In this document: in pieces, positions 47,601 to 55,060 of the stretch | Numbering within the stretch: the stretch's first letter is position 1 | Layout: the number at the start of each line of letters is the position of its first letter | Source of the DNA: Elgaria multicarinata webbii | Taxonomy: Eukaryota; Chordata; Lepidosauria; Squamata; Anguidae | Assembly (NCBI RefSeq): GCF_023053635.1 | Contig: NC_086183.1 | Location: forward strand, 28,841,501 to 28,905,500 | Length of the DNA stretch: 64,000 nucleotides | Direction of reading: 5' to 3' | Notes under the pieces: model-generated | Seen by the model: the letters and a program-made list of their open reading frames with translations, nothing else | The model's database searches: none | Told to the model about the DNA's origin: nothing | Translations under genes and position numbers: made by a program

Positions 47601-49913
47601 GGCATTTAGGGCTGCACCATTTAATCAATAGGTAAATCAATTGAAACTTTAGTTGATTAATTGGGGGGAGACCTTATTTTTAAAAAATGCCCTGGCCAAT
47701 CCTTGGTAGGATAACAAATTGAAATGTGTATTTTCTTGGGGCTATTTTGGTTCTGGTGCAAAATTAGGTAGTGTCCAATGTTTGACCTGTGTAGAGTAGA
47801 CCCATTGAAATGAATCAGACCTACGTTAATCATGGATTAGGGCTGTGCTCCGCTCTGATTCGGATCGCAAATCTGGAGCGACCCGATCCGCCTCTGCCAA
47901 AGGCGGATCCGAATCGGGTCGGGGGAGTTACAGATCGAGGCAAAGTGGTTTGCCTCCATCCAGAGCTCCGAACGCAGGTAAGTGGGGGGGAAGGGGGCTC
48001 ACCTGGCGCTGGTGCAACTGACCTGGCGCAGCCAGGTAAGGGGGCAGGGGGGCTTACCTGCGTCCGTCACACTCTGGCACAGGCTTCAACTGAGGCCCAG
48101 GCCTCAAAGCGGAAGCAGGCCGTGGCCTTTTTCCACTTTGAGGTCTGGACCTCAGTTGCAGCCTGCACCAGACTGCGACGGAGGCAGGTAAGTAAGTGGC
48201 AGGTAAGTGGGGGGGCTTATTCAGTCCCCATTTTGTCCCCCCTTCCCCACTTACCTGCCCACCGTGGAGGCAAGTGAGTAGGGAAGGCTGGGCAAAATCT
48301 CGATTCGCCCCTCTGGATCTCGCTCCACAGAGCGGAGCAGGGAAGGGTCGGATCAACCCAAAGCGGTTCGGGCCCGATCCGAACGTTCCGGATCAGGCCA
48401 CGAAGCAGTTCGGGGGGGGGGCGTCCGTGCACAGCCCTATCATGAATGCTACCCAGTGTCTACCAAAGCATATTAGCCATTAGTAAGCAGAAGTAATTAA
48501 CTTATTTAAACTAGGGATGTGCTCCGCTCCTAATCGGACCGGCGAATTAGAAGCGGAGCGGGGTGCTTCGCCTCCCCTTAAGGCGGAGGCGAAGAGGATT
48601 GGGGGGCCGGCGGAGCGTGGCGAAGAGGATCGAGGTGAAGGCGGATCCTTGGCCTTGATCCGGAGCTCTGCCGGAAAGGTAAGTGGGGTTTACCAGGCCC
48701 TGCCGCTGTCACTGTCGCCCATGCGGCGACAGCGGCAGGGCCCGGTAAACCCCCCCTCCTTTCCCTTACCTGCCTCCGTCCGCGGTCCGTCGACTTCTTC
48801 AATTGAGCCTGTGGTTCAACCAGGAAGTCTAGGCCGCACTTGCGGCCCAGACTTCCTGGCTGAACCGCGGGCTCAATTGAAGAAGCCGACGGACGGCGGA
48901 CAGAGGCAGGTAAGGCCCCCCTCCCCCTTGGTCCCTTACCGGGCTCTGCCGCCGTCGCCGCACGGGCAGCGATGGCGGCAGGGCCCGGTAAAACCCCCCG
49001 CCCTCCGGCCTTACCTGGCACCACTCCCCTCCACTGCGGAGCTCCGATTCAGAGCCGGAGCTCCGCGGCGAAGAGGAGCGGAGTATGGGCAGAGCGGCGC
49101 GGAGCGGGCCGATCCGAAATTTTCGGATCGGCCCGCGGGGCGGAGCGGGGGGTCCGTGCACACCCCTAATTTAAACTGATTTTGAGGCCACCTTTAAAGA
49201 TAGTACTCTTAATCTTACATTTCCTTCAGTATCTCAGAAAGGTATCTACATTGAGGTTTTGGTAACAGGCAAACTTACTTCCATTTAGTTTCCTTTAATC
49301 CTTGAATGTCTGCTTCTTTAACCCATTGATCATCACATTAAAGTTCTTCCATCGGTTGGCAGCCTTACTCACTGCGCTTTTCTCTCTCCCTCCAGGCTTG
49401 CTCCGAGCTTCGCCTGACTCCTACTCCACCACGCCCAGCCCAGCCCAGACCCCAAAGCCCCACCGGGCAGTGCAGTCCCCCAAGTCCACCAACCAGAAAC
49501 CAGAGAGCATTATAGCGACCAATGGGCTTTCAGCACCCGGCTCCTTGCACAGAGTGAAACTGGAAAGAAGCCCAACTCCGCCCACTTTGGAGCAGCCAAT
49601 GGGATTCACGGGGCCGCCCACATTCTTCTTGCCTGTGGCCGAGAGCATGATGGACCCCACCTTCCATCACCCCGCCCTCTACCCTTTTGCGACGTCCGGC
49701 CATAACCTCTCCTCCCATCACCTGCAGCTGCTTCCGATTGGCCTGAACCATTCCGCCATACCCCTGCCCCCCGTGTCCCTGGCCAATCGGATTCACCCGA
49801 GGGGCACGGAGACGGACCAACCACAGACAATCCTGGACGCTGAGAAGCCGCCAGCTCCCGCCCGTGAAGGACAATGGCTCCAAAGCCGCAACAGCGGGCC
49901 CGGTGGTAGCTGA
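21301..49913 (+). CDS. BCL3: BCL3, whole coding span (9 exons, 632 codons)
   Basis: BCL3 is an atypical, mainly nuclear IkB protein. It binds NF-kB p50 (NFKB1) and p52 (NFKB2) homodimers through its ankyrin repeats and turns them into activators or stabilised repressors. The coding exons are 21301-21748, 23419-23584, 28145-28253, 36295-36496, 37161-37249, 42602-42679, 43984-44151, 47304-47424 and 49396-49913. They sum to 1899 nt and stay in frame through every GT/AG junction. The product has a proline-rich N-terminus (1-199), seven ankyrin repeats (about 200-430) and a Ser/Pro-rich C-terminus (about 430-632). It is longer than the human protein (about 454 aa); most of the difference lies in the N- and C-terminal regions. 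The start is supported by AACATGG context and by PVDLRT near the N-terminus, shared with mammals. Confidence 0.96.
21905..21995. mobile_element. MITE family B copy, BCL3 intron 1
   Basis: AGATGTGTTGGACTGCAACT and CCCATCATCC core. Confidence 0.65.
22452..22481. repeat. (ATT)n microsatellite
   Basis: Ten units, BCL3 intron 1. Confidence 0.95.
23105..23205. mobile_element. MITE family B copy
   Basis: CAGCCTTCTCCAAGACAGTG and GGGAATTGTAGCC. Confidence 0.65.
23228..23345. mobile_element. MITE family C copy
   Basis: ACTTTGAAAACGGTTTAAAA, ACAGTTGTCACTACTGTTAT and GCAGTAGTGTAGATCCTGCC. Confidence 0.8.
23419..23584 (+). CDS. BCL3: BCL3 exon 2
   Basis: Acceptor TCTGTCTCAG and donor GTAAGG, entering in phase 1 and leaving in phase 2. 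Encodes residues 150-205, a proline-rich linker followed by [14 protein letters not shown]. This leads into ankyrin repeat 1 and is nearly identical to the mammalian segment. Confidence 0.95.
24690..25460. promoter_or_regulatory. Candidate intronic enhancer of BCL3 (intron 2)
   Basis: About 770 bp free of recognisable repeats, GC-rich, with the palindromic kB site and ETS-like cores. In mammals BCL3 is known to have NF-kB- and STAT-responsive intronic enhancers. Equivalence is inferred from position and motif content only. Confidence 0.35.
24889..24899. promoter_or_regulatory. Palindromic NF-kB site GGGGAATCCCC in BCL3 intron 2
   Basis: On the other strand this reads GGGGATTCCCC, the classic site bound by p50 or p52 homodimers, the very partners of BCL3. 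It sits in non-repeat, GC-rich intron DNA with two ETS-like AGGAAGT motifs (25301 and 25336). Confidence 0.5.
25882..25908 (-). ncRNA. Hammerhead-ribozyme-like core (left arm)
   Basis: On the minus strand: CTGACGA (25908-25902), stem GGATC/GATCC with a four-base loop, then GAAAC (25886-25882). A short ACG/CGT stem III can form after it. Stem I pairing near the core is imperfect. The right-arm copy at 26158-26183 keeps CTGACGA and the stem but has lost one base of the GAAA part. Activity is doubtful. Confidence 0.45.
26213..26664 (+). mobile_element. L2-type LINE 3' end with (TAA)n tail
   Basis: Coding end [16 protein letters not shown]-like and in frame AFSVAA-type sequence, the 3' UTR CAGCATTGGGCAAAAGGCGG and a (TAA)n tail at 26621-26664. 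Sits inside the Penelope-like foldback. Confidence 0.85.
27425..27600 (-). mobile_element. L2-type LINE 3' end
   Basis: ATACCGCCCCATAGCCGGAG after a TTATT-rich tail. Confidence 0.8.
28145..28253 (+). CDS. BCL3: BCL3 exon 3 (ankyrin repeat 1)
   Basis: Encodes [10 protein letters not shown] and the rest of the first ankyrin repeat to NNLRQ (residues 205-241). Acceptor TTCTAG, donor GTAAGC. Upstream in-frame reading through the intron is not conserved, so the acceptor at 28144 is preferred. Confidence 0.96.
28254..29560. other. BCL3 intron 3, first part, no repeat recognised
   Basis: Mostly unique intron sequence with a tRNA-SINE-like remnant about 28780-28990 and a (CA)n tract at 29165-29190. 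Confidence 0.4.
29165..29190. repeat. (CA)n microsatellite
   Basis: 13 units. Confidence 0.95.
29567..29692. mobile_element. MITE family B copy
   Basis: GCCCTCCAGATGTGGTGGAC and the complementary GTCCAGCACACATCTG arm around GGGGATGATGGGCATTGCAG. Confidence 0.75.
30630..31283 (+). mobile_element. BovB (RTE) LINE, 3' part
   Basis: An uninterrupted frame of 201 codons (30669-31274) ends the element: [60 protein letters not shown] and [20 protein letters not shown]. These are BovB C-terminal motifs. The 3' end is the typical GAGTTGGAAGCGACTGAACG followed by ACAACAAAC. 5'-truncated and open, so fairly young. Confidence 0.92.
31450..31640 (-). mobile_element. CR1 3' fragment
   Basis: Complement of the CR1 tail: AGAACATAAGCAGAGCCCTG, CTGGATCAGACCGAGGGTCC, and CCCCCAGCAACTGGTGTA. 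Confidence 0.85.
31925..31934. promoter_or_regulatory. NF-kB site GGGACTTTCC in BCL3 intron 3
   Basis: An exact classical kB decamer in a repeat-poor patch (31640-32045). Function is unproven. Confidence 0.3.
32060..32440 (-). mobile_element. Diverged L2-type LINE 3' end
   Basis: Complement has a weak C-terminal frame ([14 protein letters not shown]) and an A/T-rich 3' UTR. Confidence 0.5.
32822..33012 (-). mobile_element. CR1 3' tail
   Basis: CATAGAATCATAGAATAGCA then the CR1 3' UTR to AGGTCACTGAT. Confidence 0.9.
33300..33440. mobile_element. MITE family B copy
   Basis: CAACTCCCATCATCCCCGAC and CCAACATCTGGAGGACCACA arms. Confidence 0.75.
33911..34412. mobile_element. Foldback MITE with 20-bp terminal inverted repeats
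   Basis: AGGCCATTTCTACACCAGCC at the left and its exact complement GGCTGGTGTAGAAATGGCCT at the right, 502 bp, GC-rich inside. Confidence 0.9.
34413..35575. other. Gene-free part of BCL3 intron 3
   Basis: No repeat or coding signal recognised. Confidence 0.4.
35583..35607. repeat. (TG)n microsatellite
   Basis: About 12 units. Confidence 0.95.
35638..36262 (+). mobile_element. CR1 3' end, tandemly duplicated
   Basis: Two copies start at 35638 and 35916 (period 278 bp), each opening TTACCCAGAAATGACC and running through the LPQDV codons and 3' UTR. The second copy continues to the TGTTCTGATG tail, about 35 bp before the acceptor of exon 4. Confidence 0.9.
36295..36496 (+). CDS. BCL3: BCL3 exon 4 (ankyrin repeats 2 and 3)
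   Basis: Residues 242-309. Contains TPLHLAVIT (repeat 2) and [11 protein letters not shown] (repeat 3), then [10 protein letters not shown]. Acceptor CACTCAG at 36294, donor GTGAGA at 36497. A duplicated CR1 tail ends only about 35 bp upstream of the acceptor and a MITE starts about 20 bp after the donor, so this exon is tightly bracketed by repeats. Confidence 0.96.
36516..36712. mobile_element. MITE family B copy followed by a family A right arm
   Basis: Family B: CACCTCCAGATGTTTTGAAC and CATCTGGAGGGCACCAGTTG arms to about 36615. Family A: CGGAGTGGATTCACTGCCCC to CCACCAGCCTCTACTG (36657-36712). Confidence 0.75.
36830..37045. mobile_element. Two MITE family B fragments
   Basis: GTTGAACTCCAAATCCCATG and GGGTTGATGGAAGTTGGAAT with GCACCCTCC/GGAGGGCAGC ends. 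Confidence 0.6.
37127..37152. repeat. (CT)n tract next to exon 5 acceptor
   Basis: Serves as part of the polypyrimidine tract of BCL3 exon 5. Length changes could affect splicing. Confidence 0.85.
37161..37249 (+). CDS. BCL3: BCL3 exon 5 (ankyrin repeat 4)
   Basis: Residues 309-338: [11 protein letters not shown] to [11 protein letters not shown]. The acceptor is preceded by a long CT-rich tract (37127-37152) that doubles as a polypyrimidine tract. Donor GTAAGC. Confidence 0.95.
37293..37432. mobile_element. MITE family A copy
   Basis: AGTGGAGGCTGGTGGCTTCG arm and CCCGGAGCGGATTCACCGCC arm. The far right end is missing. Confidence 0.85.
37555..37700 (-). mobile_element. tRNA-derived SINE fragment
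   Basis: CTAGTATTGTCAACACTGAC body motif. Confidence 0.6.
38010..38240 (-). mobile_element. CORE-type SINE
   Basis: TATATCCCGCCTTTTTTCCT tail, CTCACAACAACAACCCTGTG core and CACTACACCACACTGGCTCT head complement. Confidence 0.9.
39124..39442. mobile_element. Palindromic MITE family E copy
   Basis: TAGGGTGACCATACGGAAAG and CATATGGTCACCCTA ends with GAAATTCCCTCTTCATCACC arms. About 319 bp, whole. Confidence 0.9.
40118..40275 (-). mobile_element. L2-type LINE 3' end
   Basis: TTTATATACCGCCCCATAGC with the GCTCTCTGGGCGG block. Confidence 0.8.
40290..40395. mobile_element. MITE family B copy
   Basis: Arms TTGGTCTACAACTCC and GGAGGTGTAGTCCAA, with GTTTGGAGGGTGCCAG end. Confidence 0.75.
40465..40710 (-). 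mobile_element. CORE-type SINE
   Basis: TATATCCCATCATTTTTCCT tail to CCCCACACTGGCTCA. Confidence 0.9.
40847..41625 (-). mobile_element. tRNA-derived SINE interrupted by an AT-rich element
   Basis: SINE body 40847-41001 and tRNA-like head 41580-41625 (complement of CATCGTACTGAGCTATGG) form one copy. Between them is about 580 bp with ends CAGGGTGGATTTG and ATTTTTATCCACC and repeated GATTTAAATC motifs. Confidence 0.75.
41748..42390 (-). mobile_element. CR1-type LINE 3' end
   Basis: The minus strand reads the CR1 C-terminus ([35 protein letters not shown]) and the 3' UTR to the ATAGAATCATAGAAC tail. Confidence 0.9.
42490..42590. mobile_element. MITE family B fragment before BCL3 exon 6
   Basis: CATTGCATCTCCCATCATCC core, ends near the exon 6 acceptor. 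Confidence 0.6.
42602..42679 (+). CDS. BCL3: BCL3 exon 6 (ankyrin repeat 5)
   Basis: Residues 339-364: [17 protein letters not shown] to ELLLQ. The exon is 78 nt, phase 0 at both ends, so skipping would keep frame but lose one ankyrin repeat. Acceptor TTTTCCAG, donor GTAAGG. Confidence 0.95.
43075..43385. repeat. Repeat of AAATTTGCACAAATT motifs with a LINE tail insertion
   Basis: The motif AATTTGCACAAATT recurs on both sides. In the middle (about 43207-43315) is (AAT)n plus CCCGCCTCTCCAATTGGATC, the complement of the LINE 3' end seen at 905-950. Confidence 0.6.
43560..43927 (-). mobile_element. Sauria-type tRNA-derived SINE, near full length
   Basis: The complement begins GCCTCGTGTGGCGCAGAGTG with A-box and B-box (GTTCGATCCC), then GGCAACGGCAAACCACCCC and AGGAGTCAGCAATGA. 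Both RNA polymerase III boxes are visible. Confidence 0.8.
43984..44151 (+). CDS. BCL3: BCL3 exon 7 (ankyrin repeats 6 and 7)
   Basis: Residues 365-420: [20 protein letters not shown] (repeat 6) then [12 protein letters not shown] (repeat 7). Exon of 168 nt, phase 0-0, with acceptor GTGCAG and donor GTGAGA. Reading on past the donor into the intron is spurious. Confidence 0.96.
44152..45196. other. First part of BCL3 intron 7, no clear repeat
   Basis: Possible old MITE near 44290-44480. Nothing else recognised. Confidence 0.35.
45205..45711. mobile_element. GC-rich hAT-type MITE with 8-bp target duplication
   Basis: Ends CAGGCCCGGTGC and GCGCCGGCCCTG are near-complements. Flanked by the exact 8-bp repeat GGAGAACG (45197-45204 and 45712-45719). 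Open frames inside are composition artefacts. Confidence 0.88.
45950..46107. mobile_element. MITE family A copy
   Basis: AATGGAGGCTGGGATATCAG and CACCAGCCTCCATT ends, both arms present. Confidence 0.85.
46219..46708. mobile_element. Foldback element, arms about 65 bp
   Basis: GATAAGGAATGCCAACAGGC at 46229 is complementary to GCCTGTTGGCATTCCTTATC at 46688. The arms continue through AACAATGAAATCAAACAACA. A short internal direct repeat (TCAAGAGT-AGAATAATGAC) is seen at 46292 and 46367. Confidence 0.8.
46720..47180 (+). mobile_element. CR1-type LINE 3' end
   Basis: Frame [40 protein letters not shown], then 3' UTR and an (ATTCTATG)n tail at 47158-47180. Confidence 0.92.
47304..47424 (+). CDS. 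BCL3: BCL3 exon 8 (end of ankyrin domain)
   Basis: Residues 421-461. VIDILRGKA ends the ankyrin domain exactly as in mammals, followed by a Ser/Pro-rich stretch. Acceptor CAACCAG, donor GTGAGT. Confidence 0.94.
47838..48439. mobile_element. GC-rich palindromic hAT-type MITE, copy 1
   Basis: TAGGGCTGTGC and GCACAGCCCTA ends. Flanking 8-mers TCATGGAT and TCATGAAT differ at one base. Multiple internal inverted repeats. Confidence 0.85.
48512..49168. mobile_element. GC-rich palindromic hAT-type MITE, copy 2
   Basis: TAGGGATGTGCTCCGCTCC start and GTGCACACCCCTA end, with exact 8-bp target duplication ATTTAAAC (48504-48511 and 49169-49176). Inside are nested hairpins such as GGGTTTACC...GGTAAACCC (48687-48751) and GACTTCTTCAATTGAGCC/GGCTCAATTGAAGAAG (48790-48885). 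Confidence 0.9.
49396..49913 (+). CDS. BCL3: BCL3 exon 9 (C-terminal transactivation-type region, stop)
   Basis: Residues 461-632 and stop TGA. Ser/Pro/Thr-rich with many SP and TP sites, the kind of region phosphorylated in mammalian BCL3. Landmarks shared with mammals are [13 protein letters not shown] (mammalian APPNFFLP), YPFA (mammalian LPFA) and the terminal PGGS. Between them is a squamate-type expansion rich in His, Leu and Pro (about 550-600). Confidence 0.93.
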
Positions 49914-51054
49914 CAGGAGGAGATGAAGGGACTCCCATCAGCCTCCTGTAACCGGGAGACTGGCCAAGGAAGGCCATAAACCAGGCAGAGTGCCAAGGAT
50001 TTTAGACTTTGCTGCTACGGATTCCCCGGCACGTAATCGGCACTCCTTTGCTGCTTCGGAATCCAGAATGCCCACACCTCCCGTGGACCCAAGTTCTTGC
50101 CCTGTGCGTTTGCGCATAGCAACACGCCCCAAGCCTGAGATGATGCTTCAGGCTGTGCTAAGCCAGGGGTCTGCTGGTCTGCTTGAATTGCCCCCCCACA
50201 ACCGCAGTTCCATCCTCTTCAGGTTTTGCTTCTTCTTAGGCCACTCCCTAGGCAGGTTTTGTCTGGAGCTGGGGGTGGGGTGCATTTTTAGGAGAGGAAA
50301 TCGCAGCGGCGAAGTCCATGAGCACTCTCTTCCCTCCGCCCCCTCAGCAACGTTGCACTGGCAGCGGTTGGTCGCGCAGCAAGCGGTGGTGGTGCTATGT
50401 CTCCCTCCAGTGGAGGAGTGTTGAATTGCATGCCGCTTCGCCAAATTGTGCCATCACCTGAGATAAACCAGCCCTTTCAACATGGAGGAATTCTTAAGAG
50501 CAAGGAAACACGGATTTCACCCCCTTTCTCCCCCTCCCTCCCTGCCTGCCTGCCCTAACATTGCCAGTTTTCCCGGTGATTACAAAATCATACATTTCAG
50601 GAAGTGCAAAGTGAATTGGTGTGGCGGTGATGCAGGGCAGCTGGAGGGCGAAAATGCCACTAGGTGGCCGGGGGTGGGAACTTGGGGGTTTTCTGAAAGC
50701 CTGAGCAAGCCAAGTGGAATGTTGGGTAGATTTGTAAGGATTTGCAATTTCAGAAATTCCCTGGCCAATGTCCTCATCATTAGAGGAAGTTGTAGAGGTA
50801 GAAATGATTAGTCAGTGCGGCGAGAGGGTTACAGGGGAGTATGAAATGTGTCCTTCAAAAGGGGAGGGAGGTTAGTCCTAGTTAATTGATCTGTTGCGTG
50901 TGGAACCTCCTCCTCTTCCTCTTCCTCCTCCTGATCCAGCTTAGGAATGGGAGTCGAGCCGGAAAAGACTGTCACAGGAGTGGTAATTTCCCCTTAAAAT
51001 CCCCTCCTTTGACACCCGCCTCTTCAGCACAAGACAGTTTGCCCTGCTTTCCAC

Positions 51055-51200
51055 TCAGGGACGGGAGGGTGTGTAGCTCCGTGCTAGAGCACATGCTTTA
51101 CAGGCAAAAGGTTGTAGGTTCAATCCCCGGCACGTCCACATAAGGCTGAGACGGAAAGAATCTTGCCTAAAACCCAGAAGAGCACAGCTGCCAGCCAGCT
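51055..51200 (+). mobile_element. tRNA-derived SINE in BCL3 3' UTR
   Basis: Head TGTGTAGCTCCGTGCTAGAG and B-box GGTTCAATCCCC. Confidence 0.8.
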
Positions 51201-51204
51201 TTCC

Positions 51205-51682
51205 CCAACCTGGTACCGTCTGGGTGTTTTGCACTACAGTGACCAGCATTCCTGACCATTGGGTGCTGTAATCCAAAACATCTGGAAAGCACCACGCAGG
51301 GGCAGTGGAGGCTGATGGCTCCGATGTCAGGGGGCAGTGAATCCGCTCCGGGTTTCAGGCAGAACCAGTCAGAACTCTGCAGGTGCTATCCATGGAGCTC
51401 TCCGCACCTTGGATAGCGCTTTTAGAGTTCTGACTGAAACCCGGAGCGGATTCATCACCCCACTGACCTCGGAGCCACCAGACCCCGCTGCAAAGGAGAA
51501 CGCTGCGCTAAACCATAATCCACAAGAATTGGAGGGTACCCGATTGCAGAAGGCTGGTGTAAATGATATTGCTCTACACCAAGCAGGATATGACACTTTG
51601 AAAATGTTTTGAAAACTGTTTATGGACCTCAACAGTTGTCACTACTGTTATAAACTTTTAAAGCAGTAGTGTAGATCTTGCC
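51205..51682. mobile_element. MITE cluster (families B, A, C) in BCL3 3' UTR
   Basis: Family B 51205-51298, family A 51308-51493 (both arms, able to fold), family C 51575-51682. Confidence 0.75.
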
Positions 51683-51971
51683 TAGATGCTCTGTCTCAGT
51701 AGAAGGCGGGTTCCAAGTTCCACTTCACTGTCATTGATCCATTCTTCCCTCCCTTCCATTCCATTGGATCATCCTTCCATTCTCCCCTCCCTAATAACAG
51801 GAACGGTATCTCTGGGGTCCCTCTCCCCCCACCCCCAAATTTTCTTGCCAGACATTCTTTCTCTGCTTTTAAGGACAACCATACTTGAAAAGTAGCACCC
51901 TCTAATCATCCCACGGTAGAAAAAATCGGATGCGGAGGGGTCTCTTTTTTTTTCCCCCTTCCTAATTTGTC

Positions 51972-51977
51972 AATAAA
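51972..51977 (+). terminator. Candidate BCL3 polyadenylation signal AATAAA
   Basis: The hexamer is 2.06 kb after the stop codon, after a T/C-rich stretch and followed by TG/T-rich sequence. Confidence 0.45.
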
Positions 51978-51999
51978 GTATTTTTCTACTTTCAAGGCC

Positions 52000-53210
52000 T
52001 ATGTACATGCGTTCTTATGGGTGCACAGTTAAGGCAGCCTCCAAGGTGGTGAAACTGTACACAAAGTTAGGGGTTTTGTTTTTTCAAAAGGCTTGGCTTG
52101 CTGTTTCTAGAGTATCTCGGGGAATGACAAGCCCTCACCTCTCACTTGTCAAATTGTTCAGTCTTGTCTGAGAGGCCCCCCCCCCCCCCGCTCATGTGCA
52201 TATGGGCAGATTCATGCTGCTTGCGAGTCCATGCCACACAAGCCTAGTGGAGCTGTTTGCATGACCCGACAGCCCACCGTGGGTTACTTAATCCACGGCG
52301 AGGTTGTGGTGCATGCAGCCACCATTTTGAATATGCAACCCCCTCTCAGGGGTCGTCATGTCATGTGAACCTGGTGAGCGTGGCTTATGCGAGGATTAAA
52401 CAACCCTTGGCCTGTTTTAGGGTAATAACCCAGGATGAGCTGCAGCGCGTCATCTGAACCCAGTTCTTGTGCTGTTGTTTCCTCATTCGAAAAGCTTGAA
52501 ATGCCTCCCATGGAGCTCAGAGTGTGGCAGTAAGAATCTTAAGCTAAAATATGCTGATATATATTATTCTTTTATAAAATCTTAATGCTCTATATATTTG
52601 TATAAGAAAATCTCTTCGCGGTCCATGTATTCTTAGCAAGACATCAGTGGGAAAACAGTGAAGAGTCTTGAAATACTACATGTAATCAGTTATATAGTCA
52701 CCAAAAGAAAACCAGCAGATGCAGGCTGTAAGGCAGGCTTCCGTCACTATAAAATTCCAAAGAGCCACCACCAACAAGGCTCTTCCCTTTCACCAATCTT
52801 CCCCAAATATTAAGAAGAGACGTGCCCCCAGTGCAGCCCACCCACCCACTGCATTTCTACCCGAGTAGCTTTTTCCATGTTTCCCCTGATTGGATGGTGG
52901 CAGGCCTATAGCGGTGACTCTCACAGAGATGCGTTGGGCATACTCCACAAGGTGAATCATCCTGCTACATCAGGAGCAGGTGAACAATCGTTTGCACTCC
53001 GTACAGAAACAAGTAGGCTCAACAACTCCTAGGAGAAGCTGTTGGGAGGCACAGACAGCACGTCATGCACAGAGTACAAGGGTGAGTGTACTTTGCACAC
53101 GAGCTTGTGACTTACTGTTGCAGGCCGTTAGTTTGACCAAAGTTATAAAGAGTGTGAGATGATGGTGGTGGTGCTTAGTGCTGGCCTTTTGTTTAACAAA
53201 AAGGACCTTG
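52000..53210. other. Gene-free stretch after BCL3
   Basis: Possible MITE 52240-52460 (GTGGGTTACTTAATCCACGG). Otherwise AT-rich, nothing recognised. Confidence 0.4.
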
Positions 53211-53211
53211 G

Positions 53212-53435
53212 GTTATTTATTTATTGCATTTATATCCCACTTTAAAGAACCTAAAGCAGTGTACATAATCCTCCTTTTTATTCTTACAACAACGATCCTG
53301 TAAGGTAGGCTGGGCTGAGAATCTGTGACTGGCCCAAAGTCACCCAGTGGGTTTCCATGGCCGAGTGGGGACTAGAACCCGGATCTCCCAACTCCCAGTC
53401 CAACACTTTAGCCACTACACCACACTGGCTCTTCA
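53212..53435 (-). mobile_element. CORE-type SINE
   Basis: GCATTTATATCCCACTTTAA tail to CACTACACCACACTGGCTCT. Confidence 0.9.
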
Positions 53436-53817
53436 GTGTTACCCTCTCTCAGCTTGCCTACACTGCAAGGTTCTTGGGAGGAGGAATAGAAAAGCGCCAT
53501 GTGAACACTGAGATCCTTGCAGAAGCAGCCTTTTTTTAAAAAAAACAAAACTTCATGAACTTTGCCACCTACAGTCCATGCAAATTCTGTATTTGGCAAT
53601 CTGTTTCCTCCTTGCAAGCCTGCATGCAAAATACAGCCGTGTGGGTGGGTGTGTTCATCCTATGTTAATTTAGTTCTGCTGTCTAAACTCCACTGAACTC
53701 AAATATTGATACGGTATTTCCTTATTAATAATAATCCAACATAGTTGCAAACCTTTTATAAATAGTCACTTCAAAGCTTTCTTTTTCAGGCCATTTTCAT
53801 TCCAAACAAACATGAAC

Positions 53818-53856
53818 TGCCCAAGGAGCTTCAGCTGTTGGGCAGTATAAAAATGC

Positions 53857-53912
<56 letters not shown>
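53818..53912 (+). mobile_element. L2-type 3' tail with (AAT)n
   Basis: GCTTCAGCTGTTGGGCAGTA followed by about 18 AAT units. Confidence 0.75.
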
Positions 53913-53913
<1 letters not shown>

Positions 53914-54094
53914 TTCTCTCTCCAGTGTCAATTTCTCTTTCAAGTTCACATTCAACAGACAAAATAGCTAGGTCCCAACACTGTTCTTGCGCTATACAGG
54001 AATGCCTACTGCTTCAGCCGCAGTCACTGGTGATGTGCAAACAATCCATAAGACTATACACACTTCACTAAAAATTAGTTCCCGTTGTTTCGTA

Positions 54095-55060
54095 AATCTC
54101 ATAAGAATGTAAGAGGAGCCGTGCTGGATCTGACCAAGGGTCTATCTAGCCCAGCTTTGTGTTCATATAGCAGCCAACAAACTGCTCACAAGAAATCCAC
54201 AAGCAGAACGTGAGTGCAAGGGCACCCTCTCACCCATGTTCCCCAGTAACCGGTGTATAGAGGCTCACTGCCTCTGATACTGGAGGGAGCACAGAGCCAT
54301 CAGGACTGGTGGCCATTGGTGGCTTTCTCCTCCGTGAATTTATCCAAGCCCTTTTTAAAGCCATCCAAAGTGGTGGCCATCACTACATTTTGGGGGAGTG
54401 ACTTAGCTCTGTGAAGAAGTCCCTGAATCCCCCACTATTCAGCTTCATGGGATGATCCTGTTTTCTAAAACTATGGGAGAGGGAGAAAAATGCCTCTCTG
54501 TTCACTTCCTCCTCACCACGCATAATTTTGTATGCTGCTGTCACGTCTCCCCTCACTTGCCATTTTTCCAAGCTAAACAATCCTAGCTGTTGTAAGCTTT
54601 CCTCATAGGGGAGATGTTCCAACCCCTTGATCATTTTAGTTGTCCTTTTTTTGCACTTTTTCCAACCAACCAATGTCTTTCTTTAAATGCAGCAACCAGC
54701 ACTGTACACAGTATTCTAAGTGTGGCCACACCATACATTTGTATAAGTGGAATATGATCACTGCTCTCTTACTCATAATTCCAGATGATTTATCAAGTTG
54801 AAAAGCATGGGTCCCTGTACAGATCTCTGTGGGACCCCTACTGTTTACACCCCTCCATTTGGAGAATTTAGCACTTATTCCTACTATCTGCTTTCTGTTC
54901 TTTAACCTGTTACTTATCCATAATAAGAACTCTTCTCTTCCATGAATGCTAAATTTGCTCAGGACTATTTGGTGAGAGATTTTGTCAATAGCCTCTCACC
55001 AACGTCTCATTCAATAAGATAAAGTGTGATTTATCTTATAAATAAAGACTCTTTTCCAAA
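54095..55060 (-). mobile_element. CR1-type LINE fragment
   Basis: Minus strand reads KMIKGLEHLPYEESLQQLGL and FSLEKWQVRGDVTAAYKIM; the part from 54770 matches further upstream CR1 reverse transcriptase sequence. Degraded. Confidence 0.85.

Larger units (their letters stand above)
49914..51995 (+). other. BCL3: BCL3 3' UTR (probable extent)
   Basis: From the stop codon to the first convincing AATAAA. It contains unique sequence to about 51050, then a tRNA-derived SINE, fragments of three MITE families (51205-51682) and a pyrimidine-rich tail. The end is inferred; an earlier, non-canonical polyA site is possible. Confidence 0.45.

Noticed and set aside
48517-49179. 220-codon open frame in BCL3 intron 8
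   Set aside because: Falls within a palindromic MITE; the reverse strand gives a similar peptide.
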